A stretch of DNA of 64,000 nucleotides from NCBI GenBank assembly GCA_013146195.2, contig CM028382.1:54882526-54946525 (forward strand), written 5' to 3'. The position numbers and the translations under genes are program-made. The notes beneath the pieces were generated by a model that did no database searches, was not told where the DNA came from, and worked only from the letters and a program-made list of their open reading frames with translations. Positions 1 through 12,229 of this stretch are shown in pieces. The DNA is from Codonopsis lanceolata. Its lineage: Eukaryota; Streptophyta; Magnoliopsida; Asterales; Campanulaceae. Positions within the stretch are counted from its first letter, which is position 1, and each line of letters begins with the position of its first letter.

Positions 1-1257
1 CCTCTCAAACTTAGTTAAGTAGTCTTGTTTAAAATATTATATTGCATCTGCTTAAACTAAGTCATCAGCAGCTATCAGCTGCTGATGCATAGTGTCAGCG
101 CCTGCTTAACATTTTGAATTTTCTATCTACTGAACACTATACACCGTTGAATCGATTGGCCTTCACGCTCTTATGTTATATTATTATTTGGTCATTTATT
201 TTTCAAATAAAAGAACTATTCATAGAAGACTTTTTCCTTTGTATGTCTTGTCAAGAGAAGACTTTCGTGTATGTTTTAATGATCTTCAAGAATATTATAT
301 CCTAGATAACCACCCTCTTTATTATTTCATACTAGGAAATACTCTTTGTCTCTAATCCTTTATAAGATCTCTGAGCATTCAATGACAGATCTTCATCATC
401 ACGACTTCAAGAAATTCAAGTTTCATCCTTGTTCTCTCAAACGGTTCCAAAATTAAAGATCTTTATAAAACGTTTGAAAAAAGGATCGAAAAAGACACCT
501 TTGTAGAATTATGTGTTCAGAACTCATAAATCTCACAAATCTTCAAAGCTCATTGACATAGACAAATACACTGAAGCCTTTATTTGTTTTAGAACTTCGA
601 TTTTTCCTTGAAGAGTTTTTTCTATCAAACACTTACTAGATAGTCTCACACATATTATTCTTTTCTAGTTCTTGTTTGAACAATCATTGTTTCGTTTGTT
701 CCTTCATTCTTTCGATTTTTCAAGGAACCTTTTATTGTCGCACGAGTTTGATTATTTATTAATCATACTTCTCAAACACTGATTTTTGTTGTACACTGAT
801 CCGTTACTGATTACTTAGAATATATATAATCTTAGTGTACTTCAAAATCCAAGTTTGACCAACTTGGTAGTGGACGTAGCAGTTTATACTGTGAATCACT
901 CCAAATACTTGTAGACACCCCAATTTCGTACCCCTGGTATGTGACTGACATAAAATATCAAGAACTGTTAAAACTTAACAAATGTCAAGTTGCAGGAGTC
1001 AAAAATGCGAAAGGAAAAGCAGGATGTGCGAAACAGTGAACTGCAGGGGCTAAAGTGCAAAAAAATCAAAGATTTAAAACTACATGGTGCCGCACCAAGG
1101 CCCCTTGGTGCCGCACCAAGGGGTGCCTTGGACGCACCATGTGTGGCACTGTGCGCTGCTCTCACAATTAAAATATACAACTTTCCAAGCGCAGAGTACA
1201 AGCTGCCAATGCACGGGAAAGAAATTCAGGAATTCCAGCCGCGTCCCTCTCCTCTGC

Positions 1258-1265
1258 TATAAATA
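1258..1265 (+). promoter_or_regulatory. TATA box of the solo LTR
   Basis: TATAAATA is followed by a GC-rich GGAGGCCCCGGC stretch, the usual arrangement at the U3/R boundary of plant gypsy LTRs. Transcription would start around 1290. Inferred from sequence only. Confidence 0.55.
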
Positions 1266-2194
1266 GGAGGCCCCGGCTCCCTCATTTGGACAACAATTTC
1301 CTCCGCGATTTTAGATCGCATCGAAGCTCTGCTTGGTTTCTTTCTATATCAATAGTACGAGAGGTGCGAGATAGGTGAGTGGAAGCCCCTATAGTCTCCA
1401 AACCCCGTCCAAACACTGCCAAACCAAAAACCCATAGGTTATAAGTGATCCCTAGCCTAGTTGTTAGGTATCCACCTCACATCCCCAGTCCAAAAATCCC
1501 AAAATAAGCCGTTACTCTGCCCGAGTAACGAGCTAAAAAAGTCAAAAACTAAGTCTAGGTTCCGCCCGACTAGAAAGGCCAAAACCTACCCAAATAAAGC
1601 TGTCACTCTGCCCGAGTTGATAAGCCCAAATTTCAAAAAATCAAGCAGTCATCCTGCCCAGTTCAATTCAAAACAAAAACACTCCCTCTCCCTGAAGGAC
1701 AGAGCGATCACACCGCCGCTCTAAAAGGTAATACCTTTAAGAGCGTATTTTATTTTATTTGTATTTTTTCCCTTTTATTTATTTTTCAAAATTTTTTATT
1801 TAAATCCGGCGCAATGTAGTCGATATAAGCCGTTGTGCTGCCCGGATTAGATTAGGAAATATTATGTAAAAGAGTCGTTATAATGGTCAAATATTCTTAA
1901 ATATGTTTGTAATTATTGGAAGGAGACGGCTGCGAGTCCGTAAATAATGTAGCCACGAATGTATCTGTTTAAATTTCCCTTGTCAAAATAAGACCTTATT
2001 TATTTGCTAGATAAATATAACAATGAGCATACTTCACCAAAAACGTTTGAGATCGAGAAGGCGAGTTGGGTGCCTAGCACCTTCCCAACTCGTAACTTAG
2101 CCTCCGAACCCGCTTTTCTAAAATCTGTTTTCTTTTCGTTTTCCTTTATTTTTGCCTTAAAATAAAGGTGGCGACTCTAAAACTTTCAGATCCG

Positions 2195-2640
2195 GTGGGG
2201 CCTCGCAACATTCCTCTTTGCTCTTTCTTTCTCCCTAAAAAAGGGAGATACGGGAATGGAGGGGTGATGCATTCTCATTTCCTGGTATCCCCTAAACAAG
2301 GGATAACTTGATGCGGGAAACACATAGCTCCCATAGTGATCTGATTGGGCCATAAGGCTATTTTAATAAATCCATAAGTGGGGGCGTCGCAATATCTTTT
2401 CTTGCACTTCTCTATTTTCCCCTGAAAGATAAAAGGGGAGAATGAGAATGGAAAGGTAATGCATTCCCATATCCTGTTATCCCCGAAATAAGGGATAACC
2501 TGACATGAGGAAACCTTTAGTTCCCATTTTGGATACAAAATCCACTCAAGTCAACCGAGGCACATTCCAACGTGCTAACATAGACAACACTCCTCTCGCA
2601 CTTTGGATTTCGTCTTCCCCTAAACAAGGGAGGGTGGAAC
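2195..2640 (+). repeat. Imperfect tandem repeat of about 190 bp inside the solo LTR
   Basis: Two copies carry the block ATGCATTCnCATnTCCTG...CAAGGGATAACnTGA (near 2265 and 2457). Each is preceded by a GGGCGTCGCAA or GGGCCTCGCAA motif and a CCCCTnAAAnAnGGGAG hairpin-like stretch. A third partial copy starts near 2583. Copies are diverged, so the duplication predates the insertion. Confidence 0.6.
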
Positions 2641-3032
2641 GAGAGCAGTGGTGTCCCGCATCCGCACGCACCCCTATCCATGCAGCTGGTCGCACCCCGG
2701 GAACCTCACAATACTCTGTCATTTACTTTCAACTGATATAAATGTTTTAACACTTAATCAACTTTTATCTACTTAAGTGTCAATCAGTTACATTTTTTAA
2801 TCATTTATTTAGTTGTCTTATACTTTATTATTCAATTCGGTCCTTATATATATATATATGAGTGGTCAAAGAAAACATTTATGTTCATCCGCTGCTATCT
2901 ACTGAATAGCTTTCAGCTGCTGTTAACTTACAATTTCCGTTGCAATTTTTAAAGGTTTTCAAAACAACCCCTATTGTTTTTAAAAGTCTATTCACCCCCT
3001 CTAGCCTTATTTTGTTGCCAATTGGACTTACA

Positions 3033-3324
3033 ATTACCATGATTATTTATAGCTGAATATATATTATCATGCTATTTGTTATTTGTAGTAACTTGCTAAG
3101 TCATTATGACTCACTCCGTGCTTTTGGTTTCTTATTGTGCAATTGATCGTTAACTAACATTGAGGCCGGGTAGTTCGCAGTTGTAACAGTGTTTCTTCCG
3201 AGGCTTAGCTCGTGGAGTATTGTTATTAGTATTATTGTTATTAATACTTATTGTATTGTTGTTCATTCCAGTGAGGACGAATGCATATATAAAGTTATAT
3301 TAAGCCTTACCCTGGGTAGAGTTA
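3033..3324 (+). other. Unassigned remnant with a Tekay-LTR-like motif
   Basis: No gene is seen. Positions 3087-3117 share a block of about 30 bp, with few mismatches, with 8221-8251 in the Tekay-like solo LTR (core TAAGTCATTATGACT). This suggests the stretch is a scrap of a related gypsy LTR wedged between two copia elements. Confidence 0.35.
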
Positions 3325-3503
3325 TGTTGGGTATTTGTATTTGTACTATACACATATAAATAGTTGTATACCTAGAACGTTTAAAGGCAGACTCTCTAAG
3401 AAAATTTTGATAGTTCGTTAGCCCCAATCTCTCTCTCTCTTCTTTGTGATTGATCCTATTATACTCTGTTAAATTGTTTGCTAGTCTTCCACTGTGCACA
3501 ACA
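3325..3503 (+). repeat. 5' LTR of the Tork-like copia element
   Basis: A 179 bp unit starts TGTTGGGTATTTG and ends GTGCACAACA, directly before a methionine-tRNA-type primer-binding site. A TATAAATA box lies near 3355. TGTTGGG is a frequent LTR start in the Tork/TNT1 lineage. No matching 3' LTR is visible downstream of pol, so the left boundary rests on motif only. Confidence 0.5.
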
Positions 3504-3505
3504 AC

Positions 3506-3518
3506 TGATATCAGAGCC
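3506..3518 (+). other. Primer-binding site (initiator Met tRNA)
   Basis: TGATATCAGAGCC differs from the standard TGGTATCAGAGCC by one base. It sits between the LTR end and the gag start at 3527, as expected for copia elements. Confidence 0.75.
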
Positions 3519-5747
3519 AGGTTAACATGTCTGCTTTAGGATCAGGTTTCTCTTCTTTTAAACAAGAAGTTCAGAAGTTCGATGGAACGGGGAATTTCGC
3601 TTTGTGGCAGAGAAGGGATAAGGATGCCTTGGTGCAGACTGGTTTAGGGAAGGTTCTTCGGAACAAAACTAGACCTGAAGATGCAAAGGAGGATGATTGG
3701 AAGGAACTCCAATGGAGGGCTGTCTCAACAATTCGTTCGTGCCTTGCGGACGAATTGGTGTATCCTGTAATTGATGAAGAGTCGGCTACATAGGTATGAG
3801 AAATTTTAGAGGCTAAATATATGTCAAAATCCTTGTCAAATAAACTACATCTCAAGCAAAGGTTATATGGGCTTAAGATGGTAGAAGGGACTGATCTCAA
3901 TGCTCACATAAACACGTTTATGCAAATAATCAATGATTTGCTACGGGTGGAGGTGCCGTTTGAGGAAGAAGATAAGGCGTTGATGCTGCTAAACTCGTTG
4001 CCGTCTTCCACAACGTATGAAAATCTTGTACCTACGATGACGTGGGGGAAAGAAACTCTTGAGTTGGGACCTGTTACGGAGGCTCTCTTAGCTTTTCAAC
4101 AATGAAAGAAAACAATTGTTAATGAACCGTTAGGAGAAGGGCTGTATGTGAAGGAGAACAAGGATCGTGGGAGGACACAATCCAGAGATAACTCAAAGAA
4201 TTATCAGAATTCCCGGTCGCAGTCAAGGAAGAAGTATAAGGGGGATTGCTACAAGTGTGGGAAGAATGGGCATAAGAGGCAGGATTGTCCAGAGAAGGGC
4301 AATAATGGTACTAGTTCGTCGAAGTCAGTTAATGTGGTTATGGATGGTTCAGATGACGATGGTGATATGCTCTTAATTTCATCGACTGTAGACCGTCCTG
4401 CAGATTTCTGGATTCTGGATTCAGCATGTTCGTTTCATGTAACGTTCAATTGTGATTGGTTTGACACCTACAGGTCAGCTAATTCTGGAGTAGTTACTAT
4501 GGGTAATGGTGCATCTTGTAAAATTGCTGGCATATATAGGGACTATTAGAATTAAAATGTTTGATGGTGTGGTACGAACGTTGTGTGATGTTAGACATGT
4601 ACCGGAAGTTTCTAAAAATCTGATCTCATTGGGTACTTTGGACTGTAATGGCTGTAGTTATAGATATAAAGATGGTATGATGAGGGTTTGTAAGGGTGCA
4701 TTGGTGGTGATGAAGGGTGAGGGGGATGTAAAACCCCGATTTCCGGTTAGCTTGAATTGCGTGCATTGCTCGCACTTCTTCCCTTGTTGATCGCTTATTT
4801 GATTTCTGAGAGAGTCTAGATGTGTACGAGAGATCACATTAAGACCAAAATGCTTTTAAGAGATGCCATTTAGTTGTTGACTTGCTAAAGTCACAAGTCG
4901 TAACTCGACGATAGTCGAAATGCGACGCGATTGAGAGTTTACTCGGGTTTCGTGTTCCTGACCTCGATTAGGTCCTAAATCTTTACATGATGATTAAATA
5001 ACATGTTTAGATGTGTTAGAATCCTTGTTGGAGGTATTCCTTAAGTCTCGTGAAGTTTCGACGCTCCGAGGATAGCAATTCTCCTTATCGCGTAGTTTGA
5101 GATCGAGCCGGGTGATCGCCTCGTCTTTCGGGAGCTCATTTCTCCTATCTATTGTTAATCATCTGAGGAGCATTCAGGCCTATTTAAAAGCCTTTTGAAG
5201 TGTTTATAACCTTGGGTTGTTGCCCGTCGGTTTGCGGTTTCATTCGTCGTTTCGTTAGCGCGTTGTAGTAACTTGCGCCGGTTTCGCTCCAAGTTGTTTC
5301 GGGTGTTGTTTATGAGAGTTTAGACCTACTTTAAAAGTGTTTTGAGACTTGTGTGGTTTAGCCAAGTGTTTGAGGACTTTAAGGGTTCAATTATGGGCCG
5401 TTTCGAAGCTTTAAGGATCACGATTGCATGCGGAAACGATCGGACGCGAACAACGTTGCACAAAATTCACCAAGGGCTGCATTAGGGAGGATGCGGTCGC
5501 TTCATCTAGACACCATGCGACCGCATGGGTGTCGAATCCAGCAACTCTCTGTTTTGGTTTTTGATGTTCAATTCCTATTCTACCCTCCTTAAACCTCTTC
5601 CAAACCCTCCCTAACACCCAAACTAAGTCCTAATGATGTCCTAAAATGTTTGGGGAGTTATTTAGAGTTTGATTAAGGGTTAATTACACCTAAACTTCAC
5701 TAATTGTACCATTGAATTTCCCTTTGTGCCCTTATTGTTTGTGGAAG

Positions 5748-5755
5748 TATAAATA
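5748..5755 (+). promoter_or_regulatory. TATA box of the Tekay-like LTR
   Basis: TATAAATA is followed 20-40 bp later by a CT/CA-rich stretch. It is about 1 kb into the LTR, consistent with a long U3. Confidence 0.5.
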
Positions 5756-6404
5756 ACTTTCCCCCTTTGCAATTTCAGCAAAAATCCTTCATTTCCTTCC
5801 TCCTTCTTATATGTATAGAGAGAGTTAGAGTGGGAGTTCATGGGGGGGCTTTGAGCCCTAGGTTTTCTCCTTCAAATCCAAGGAGATCCAACCGTTAGAT
5901 GACCACCAAACTTCGGATTCTTGACGTGTTCGACGAGGGGAACAACTTCACCGTTGGGATCGTGATTCTTTTGAGTTTTCATCTAAGTCAAGTAAGCTAC
6001 TACACCCTCTCTTCTCTTGATTTTGTGCTCATTGACCCTAAGGAAAACAAAGAGGATTGCTATTTGAGGTCAATGAGTGCACAAGCATGATGTGTGTGAT
6101 TTTATTTTGATTTTTTGAATTTTGATGGGTGAACTTGCTAGAAGCATGATTAGGTTGATTTCTATGTTTAATGGAGTATGTTGTTAAGTTGCAATTGATA
6201 ATTTAGACTTGGATATGATGAGTATTTGATTCCCTAAAAATCTAGGGTTGATTATATGTTGATGAATTAAATGGGTTAATGGTTATATGTATGATTCTTG
6301 GAGTTTGTTTGGATATTATGGATTGTTAGAATCATACATAGTTATATGTTTGGGAGTTTGGAATTAAACTTGAAGAATCTTGAATTTTGATTGTAAGTAT
6401 GAAA

Positions 6405-6670
6405 GGTGAATCTTGACATACATGTTATAATGCTTCGTTTGACTTTTGAAAGTAAAGTTGACCTTCATGTATATAGGAGTATGAAGGATGAATTTTTACA
6501 ATGGGTTATATGTTGAAATGTTTCGTTTGACTTTTGGGAATAAAGTTGACCTTTATGTTTATGAGAGTATAATGCTATCTAATTCATGAATATATGTTGA
6601 AATGCTTCGTTTGACTTTTGGGAATAAAGTTGACCTTCATGTTTATGAGAGTATAATGCTATCCAATTCA
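6405..6670 (+). repeat. Three-copy tandem repeat inside the Tekay-like LTR
   Basis: The block CTTCGTTTGACTTTTG followed by AAAGTTGACCTTnATG recurs near 6432, 6524 and 6606 at about 80-95 bp spacing. The second and third copies also share a GTTTATGAGAGTATAATGC tail. No coding role. Confidence 0.65.
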
Positions 6671-9600
6671 TGAATTTTGGTTGTGAGCATGAGTAATGAT
6701 TTATCATTTTGGTTCACATGAATAAAATGTAAGGTTTGACTTCATTGGGTTGAGTTGACTTTTATGCAATAAGAGTATGTTGGTCAACTATAATTCATGA
6801 ATTTAAAATTATGAACATGTTGGATAAATTTACATGTTGGTTATGAACATACTAGATGAAATTGCATCTTGTTTAGATTAATGGTTATTTTGGATGAAAG
6901 CATGCTTGAATAAATGCTATATTGTGTTGCATGCTAGAAATGTAATGATTAACTTTAAATATTAAGTGTTGACCTATGAATTGTGTTTTGGGGTTTTGTT
7001 GGGAAAGAATGGATTGTTGGGTTGCACAATGTTGCTAACCTTAAGAACTTAGCCATGAATAATAGCTAATCAATAATAGGAGGGCTATGATGCAAATAGC
7101 TTCTATGCCTTCAAATTTGAAAAGAGTAGAAATGACTCAACGGAGTCGATTATTGGACTAATATGAATATAGTTAATCACATATTAAGATCCTACGGAAT
7201 TTGGGGTAGTTTTGATGGAGGTCAAGCCTCCGAGCGTTTTCAAGTGTATGAAGAACACTTGGGTATTAGAGACTTGATACTATCGCTCTAAGATGTTTGT
7301 GTTAGTTAGCATAGAAATGCATAACTATATGATTTATAAGTAAATATCTACTTGATTGGATTAGTACGGTGTGTTGTACTTTTCCTTTATTTGAGCATGT
7401 GAGTATATATTACCTGTGCTTGAGTTTGAGTCCAGCTGGCGGTTTTGGTTTGAGTCTTTGGTGGGACGATACATCGTCTTCACGAATTGTGAGATTCGTG
7501 ATCGCGATGGATCGCCGTGCCGGGTTTGCACACACCCCTCCATCGGTGCACACGGTGGGGAAGTAGTTCATCTCAGTTGTAGTAATACACATGACTTTGA
7601 TAACTATGGAACTCGAGCGGAGACTGTCTCGGGGACGTCGATATCTACGAAAAGGATATTGAGGGCACGTTTGTTTCAGGAGTTGCGCGGAAACAGAAAA
7701 AGAAAATCATCTTCTCTGCGGTTATGTGGTTTATTTTATGAGCATGTATGAATTGATGTGATACATGGTTAATGGGATTATTTTCATGAGATGATGATTT
7801 CTTGTTAAGATGTTATAGTAAAAATATAACATACTAATGAAATGAGGATTTTTATGATTTATGTTATACTAAAAATATAACATGCTATTTATGATTGAAA
7901 TGGGAACAATAGTCTCTCATTCATGGATTTTTATATGAGTTGTGATAAATGAAGAATTATGAAACTCATGGTGCAAAGGGTTTATATGGTTTGATGGGAG
8001 TTTAAATGTAGAAATAAAATACTACATATTACGGAATTTAGAATCACAATCTATTGATATGATTTATTTCATGATAATTTATGAAGAATTATATTCCATG
8101 TGACTATGGTTGGATTTGGCTTGTGTGGGAAATTATACCATGAAATGTTACATCATGAGTATGACATAAGATGTACATGTTTTATTTGAGCATTATGCCA
8201 TGCCATGACATTGCATCTTTAGTAGCTTACTAAGTCATTATGACTTACTCGTTTGCTTTGTTTTCCTTAGATTCGAGCCGAGCTAGTATTCGAAGGCATC
8301 CGCCGAGTCTACGGTAGAAGTGAGATTTTGTGAAGGTTGCTACTTTAAATTATTTTTGTAGCCTTAGTTTTTGGTAAGGACGTTGGGAAAAGTGAAGTTA
8401 TGTCAACTTCATGATGGGTAGTAACTTATTTGTGAATGTAATATTTTCAATTACGTTGGTTAAAGATTATTCTTTTGGTAGCCGACTTGTGTTAGTCGCG
8501 CTTGGTGAATGTTGGTGATTTTGTTTTCAGTTATGTACGTTGATGATTCATATATCATGTTTGTTCTTCGGCATGTTTTTAGCCGTTGAGTTTGTTAGAC
8601 TAGAGTCTTAGACTTAGTGTAATGTTGGGTTCCGGCTGTAACGTCGCCGATGACTTGGTTTATTTGTGTTATATATTTGTATTGCATGACAGGGAGTTTT
8701 GTTCTACGTGCCCAATGTTGCGGCACGTGCGTCGAATTTTTGGACCAAGAGATTTATGATCTCTTTGGTTGTATTTGGTTTGAGCTTGTTAGCTCGGGCG
8801 CCACTAGGATATTTTGTTTAGCTTCCGCGTGTGTTTTAAGTTATTGGCGTATCGCCGTTATGGCCTTACCCATTATTTGCTACTTGCTTGTTGTTATTTG
8901 TTTCCCGACGGCACGACCCTGGGATTTCGTCTTGGGATCCGGGTCGGGTCGTCACAGAGGGGGGATCCAAAAATATCTATAGATTGCTCGGTAGCACTGT
9001 TGTAGGTGGAGCTAGTTCTGTAGAGTCGGAACTTGAAGTAGATGAGGCTACTACTCTTTGGCACATGAGATTAGGTCACATGGGGGAAAGAGGTATGAAG
9101 GAGCTTCATAAGAGGAATTTGTTGAAGAGTGTTAAAACTTGCAAACTTGATTTTTGTAAGTACAGTGTTCTTGGAAAGCAAAACAAAGTGCAATTCAAGA
9201 CGGCTAAGCACACAACAGAGGGAATCCTTGACTACATCCATACTAATGTTTGGGGGCCAATGAGAACAACATCAAGGTATGAACATTTGTACTTCGTGAC
9301 ATTTATTGATGATTTTTCGAAGAAGGTTTGGGTTTACTTCATGAAGCACAAAAATAAGACTTTTGAGAAGTTCAAATTGTGGAAGGCTAAATTGGAAAAT
9401 CAAACGGGCATAAAAGTTAAATGATTGAGAAGTGACAATGGTACAGAGTACACGAATAAGGGGTTCAAGAAGTTTTGCGCAGAGCATGGAATCAAAAGGC
9501 ATTATACAATACGTAGGACATCACTGCAAAATGGTGTGGCAGAAAAGTTAAACTGATCTATTGCAGAAAGGGCTCGGTGTCTACGATTGAATGCAGGGTT

Positions 9601-11470
9601 AACAAAGTGTTTTTGGGCAGATGCAGTGAGTATGGCTTGTTTCTCAATAAACAGATCACCAAGGGCGTCACTAGATTGCAAGGTTCCAGAAGAGGTATGG
9701 ACGGGTTCTGAGGTAGACTACTCCGATATTCGGGTGTTTGGATGTCCATCCTATGTGCATATACCTAGTGAAGAAAGATCGAAGCTTGATCCAAAGTCCA
9801 AACAGTGTATCTTTCTCGGTTTCGCGAAAGGGGTAAAGGGTTATAGACTTTCGGATCCCAAGTCAAGCAAGGTGGTGATCAGCAGGGATGTGGTTTTCGA
9901 TGAGAAAGCTATGTTAAAGTGTACTTATGAAAAAAAGGAGAAACATGTGCCAGAAAACGATAGGGGTAATGAGCATGTTATTGAGGTGGAGCTACCAGAG
10001 GTGGATTTGGATCGCACTCTTCCCGATCCCGAGGTAACTACACAAGGAGTTGAAGAAGAAGACCCAAGAGAACAATCAGACAACCAGTCAGGTATGGGTT
10101 TGAAGATTTGGTTTCATATGTTCTTGTTCTTAGTGGTGGAGATCCAAATACTTATCAAGAGGCGATAAAAAGTCCAGAAAAAGATAAGTGGGTGACTGCT
10201 ATGGCGGAAGAGATGGAATCACTTCATAAGAATAACACATGTGAGTTGGTGGAACTTCCCAAGGGGAAGCGAGCAATTGGTTGTAAATGGGTATTCAAGC
10301 AAAAGGAAGCAGTATCAGAAAAAGAGGGGGAAAAGTTCAAGGCACGGTTAGTGGCAAAGGGGTACTTGCAGCAACAAGGGATAGATTATAATGAGATTTT
10401 TTCGCCTGTTGCGAGACACGCTTCGATCAGAATTGTGTTGGGTCTTGTAGCACACTATGATATGGTGTTGGAGCAGATAGATGTGAAGACTGCTTTTCTA
10501 CACGGTGAGTTAGAAGAACATATCTTCATGGAGCAGCCACATGGGTTCAGTCATCCTAGACAGGAGCATTTAGTTTGTAAATTGAAGAAGTCACTTTATG
10601 GGCTAAAGCAGTCTCCGCGACAGTGGTACACCAGGTTCGACACTTATATGGTTAGTATTGGCTATAAGAGGTATGAGTATGATTGCTGCGTGTATGTGAG
10701 AAGCCTTGATGATGGCTCTATTATTTTTCTGTTACTGTATGTGAATGATATGCTTATTGCTAGTAGAAGTGTTAATGAGGACAAGAAATTAAAGAGCTTT
10801 TTAAGTAAGGAATTTGACATCAAGGATTTGGGGATTGCCAAGAAGATTCTTGGTATGGAGATTCTTCGAGACAGAAAATCTAGAAGATTATGGTTGTCTC
10901 AAGCCGGTTGTGTTGAGAAGGTGTTAAAGAGGTTAAACATGGGAGATGCAAAACCAGTGACAACACCGTTGGCGAATCACTTCAGTTTATCTACCTCAGA
11001 TTCCCCAATTACAGTTTAAGAAACTCAACACATGTCAAAGGCTCCCTATGCAAGCGCAGTGGGATGTCTCATGTATGCCATGGTATGTACTAGACCAGAT
11101 TTGGCACAGCAATCAGAGTATATGGCTAATCCAGGCAGACATCATTGGGAGGCAGTCAAGTGGATTTTCAGATATTTGAAGGGCACTGTGGACTATGGTA
11201 TTATGTTTGAGAAGCAGAGTGTGGGGCTTTCAGTCGTAAGGTATGTTGATTCAAATTATGCAGCGATAATGATCGTAGGAGATCTACCACAGGTTGTGTT
11301 TACCCTAGCAGGTGGACCCATATGTTGGAGAGCTATGCTTCAGGCCATTATTGCATTGTCTACGATCGAGGCGGAATACATGACAACTGTTGAAGCTGCA
11401 AAGGAAGCCCTATGGCTTAAGGGATTAGTCAAGGAGTTGGGTGTTCAGCAAGGTGGAGTTCTATTGCATT

Positions 11471-12025
11471 TAGAGTCGTCAAATAGCAAAAGCCCGCGGG
11501 CATGCCCGCCCCGCCACTTATTAGGGGCGGGTTGGGCTGGTATTTTTAATACCCATTAGGATGCGGGCTTTTCGGGCTTTGCCCGTACGGGTCGCGGGCT
11601 TTTGCGTAGCGGGCCGCGGGCAGCCCGCGAGTTAATTGGTTATGTAATTTTGTTATTTAGTATTTTGAATTTAATGGATTATGGATATGTAATTTACTAA
11701 TTTTGTTATTTTGTCTTTTACTTATTTAGTATTTTAAGTATTTTGAACATATTAATGGATATGTAATTTTGTTATTTGAAGTATTATGAATTTAATGGTT
11801 TATTTGTCGAAAATTCAAATAATTGATAATAAGTAAATAATAATTTAAATAAACCCAAGTTTTGAAGGCTAGCCCGTTTTGCCCGCGGCCCTACACGGGG
11901 CGGGTTGGGCTAGTAATTTTTAGGACCGTCACATTCGCGGGCTTTCCCCGCCCCGCCCCCATTTCACAGCGGGCTTTTTCGGCCCGCGGGCTTTCCCGCC
12001 CCGCAGACCCGTTTTGACAGCTCTA
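11471..12025. mobile_element. Non-autonomous hAT element (MITE) inside copia RNase H
   Basis: The 555 bp element has terminal inverted repeats TAGAGTCGTCAAA and TTTGACAGCTCTA. It is flanked by a perfect 8 bp duplication ATTGCATT (11463-11470 and 12026-12033). 8 bp duplications and this TIR type mark the hAT superfamily. The ends are very GC-rich (GCCCGC/GGGCGG runs) around an AT-rich core. There is no transposase. Its TIR matches the element at 47852-48875. Confidence 0.9.
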
Positions 12026-12229
12026 ATTGCATTGTGACAGTCAAAGTGCAATCTACTTAGCAAAGAGTCAAATTTATCACTCAAGGATAAAGCACATCGA
12101 TGTGAGGTTTCACAAGATTCGTGAGTTGATTGATAATGAGGATATTTTGCTAGAGAAGATTCACACCACAGATAATGGGTTGATCTTGAGAAATATGAAT
12201 ACCCTTGGAAAAGTGTGAAAGCTACCTAA

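Larger units (their letters stand above)
910..2710 (+). mobile_element. Solo LTR, Ty3/gypsy type (Tat/Ogre-like)
   Basis: The 1801 bp unit begins TGTAGACACCCCAATTTCG and ends CCTCACA, giving TG...CA ends. It is flanked by a perfect 5 bp target-site duplication ATACT at 905-909 and 2711-2715. A TGTAGACACCCC start is common in plant Tat/Ogre-type LTRs. There is no internal region, primer site or second LTR, so it is a solo LTR left by LTR-LTR recombination. It contains a TATA box and internal tandem repeats. Short open frames inside it are not genes. Confidence 0.8.
1..3030 (+). mobile_element. Degenerate copia-type LTR remnant, split by a later insertion
   Basis: The right end (2985-3030) carries a CACCCCCTCTAG run and a CCAATTGGACTTACAATT tail, which in plant copia elements of the Sirevirus type sits just before the primer-binding site. 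The expected TGGTATCAGAG does not follow, so the element is broken there. The left end lies outside the window. Positions 1-909 and 2716-3030 become continuous once the solo LTR at 910-2710 is removed. Both arms contain CAGCTGCTG-type repeats (60-90 and 2888-2925). No coding sequence is supported. The family call is an inference from the 3' motif only. Confidence 0.4.
4724..8956 (+). mobile_element. 4.2 kb solo LTR, Ty3/gypsy Tekay/Del-like
   Basis: The insertion begins TGTAAAACCCCGATTTCC at 4727 and ends GGGTCGTCACA at 8956. It splits the copia reading frame between VVMKGE and GSKNIYRLL. Both flanks carry a G-run (GAGGGGGA left, GAGGGGGGAT right), so the 5 bp duplication is real but its exact register is ambiguous (GAGGG is the simplest). 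LTRs of 2-4 kb with these ends fit Tekay/Del chromoviruses. No internal domain, primer site or second LTR is seen. Small open frames inside (near 5411, 7416, 8650) are not supported as genes. Confidence 0.75.
3527..12218 (+). pseudogene. copia gag-pol polyprotein pseudogene
   Basis: Gag starts at 3527 and ends in a zinc knuckle CYKCGKNGHKRQDC (4247-4288). The protease site reads ILDSACSFH near 4410, with DSA where DSG/DTG is usual. After the solo LTR come the pre-integrase His/Cys motif (WHMRLGH, about 9060-9170) and integrase (9230-9750). The first acidic residue of the DDE triad is Asn (codon 9245-9247). RT spans about 10180-10900; its YVDD box reads YVND (Asn codon 10744-10746). RNase H (11040-11460) is cut by the MITE and resumes at 12034 with CDSQSAIYLAK. 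Stops are at 3791, 4103, 9422, 9554 and 11017; frameshifts are near 4535 and 10100. This is a long-dead copy. Confidence 0.9.

Noticed and set aside
7361..7751. Overlapping frames on both strands, up to 111 codons
   Set aside because: Inside the Tekay-like solo LTR; no protein similarity.
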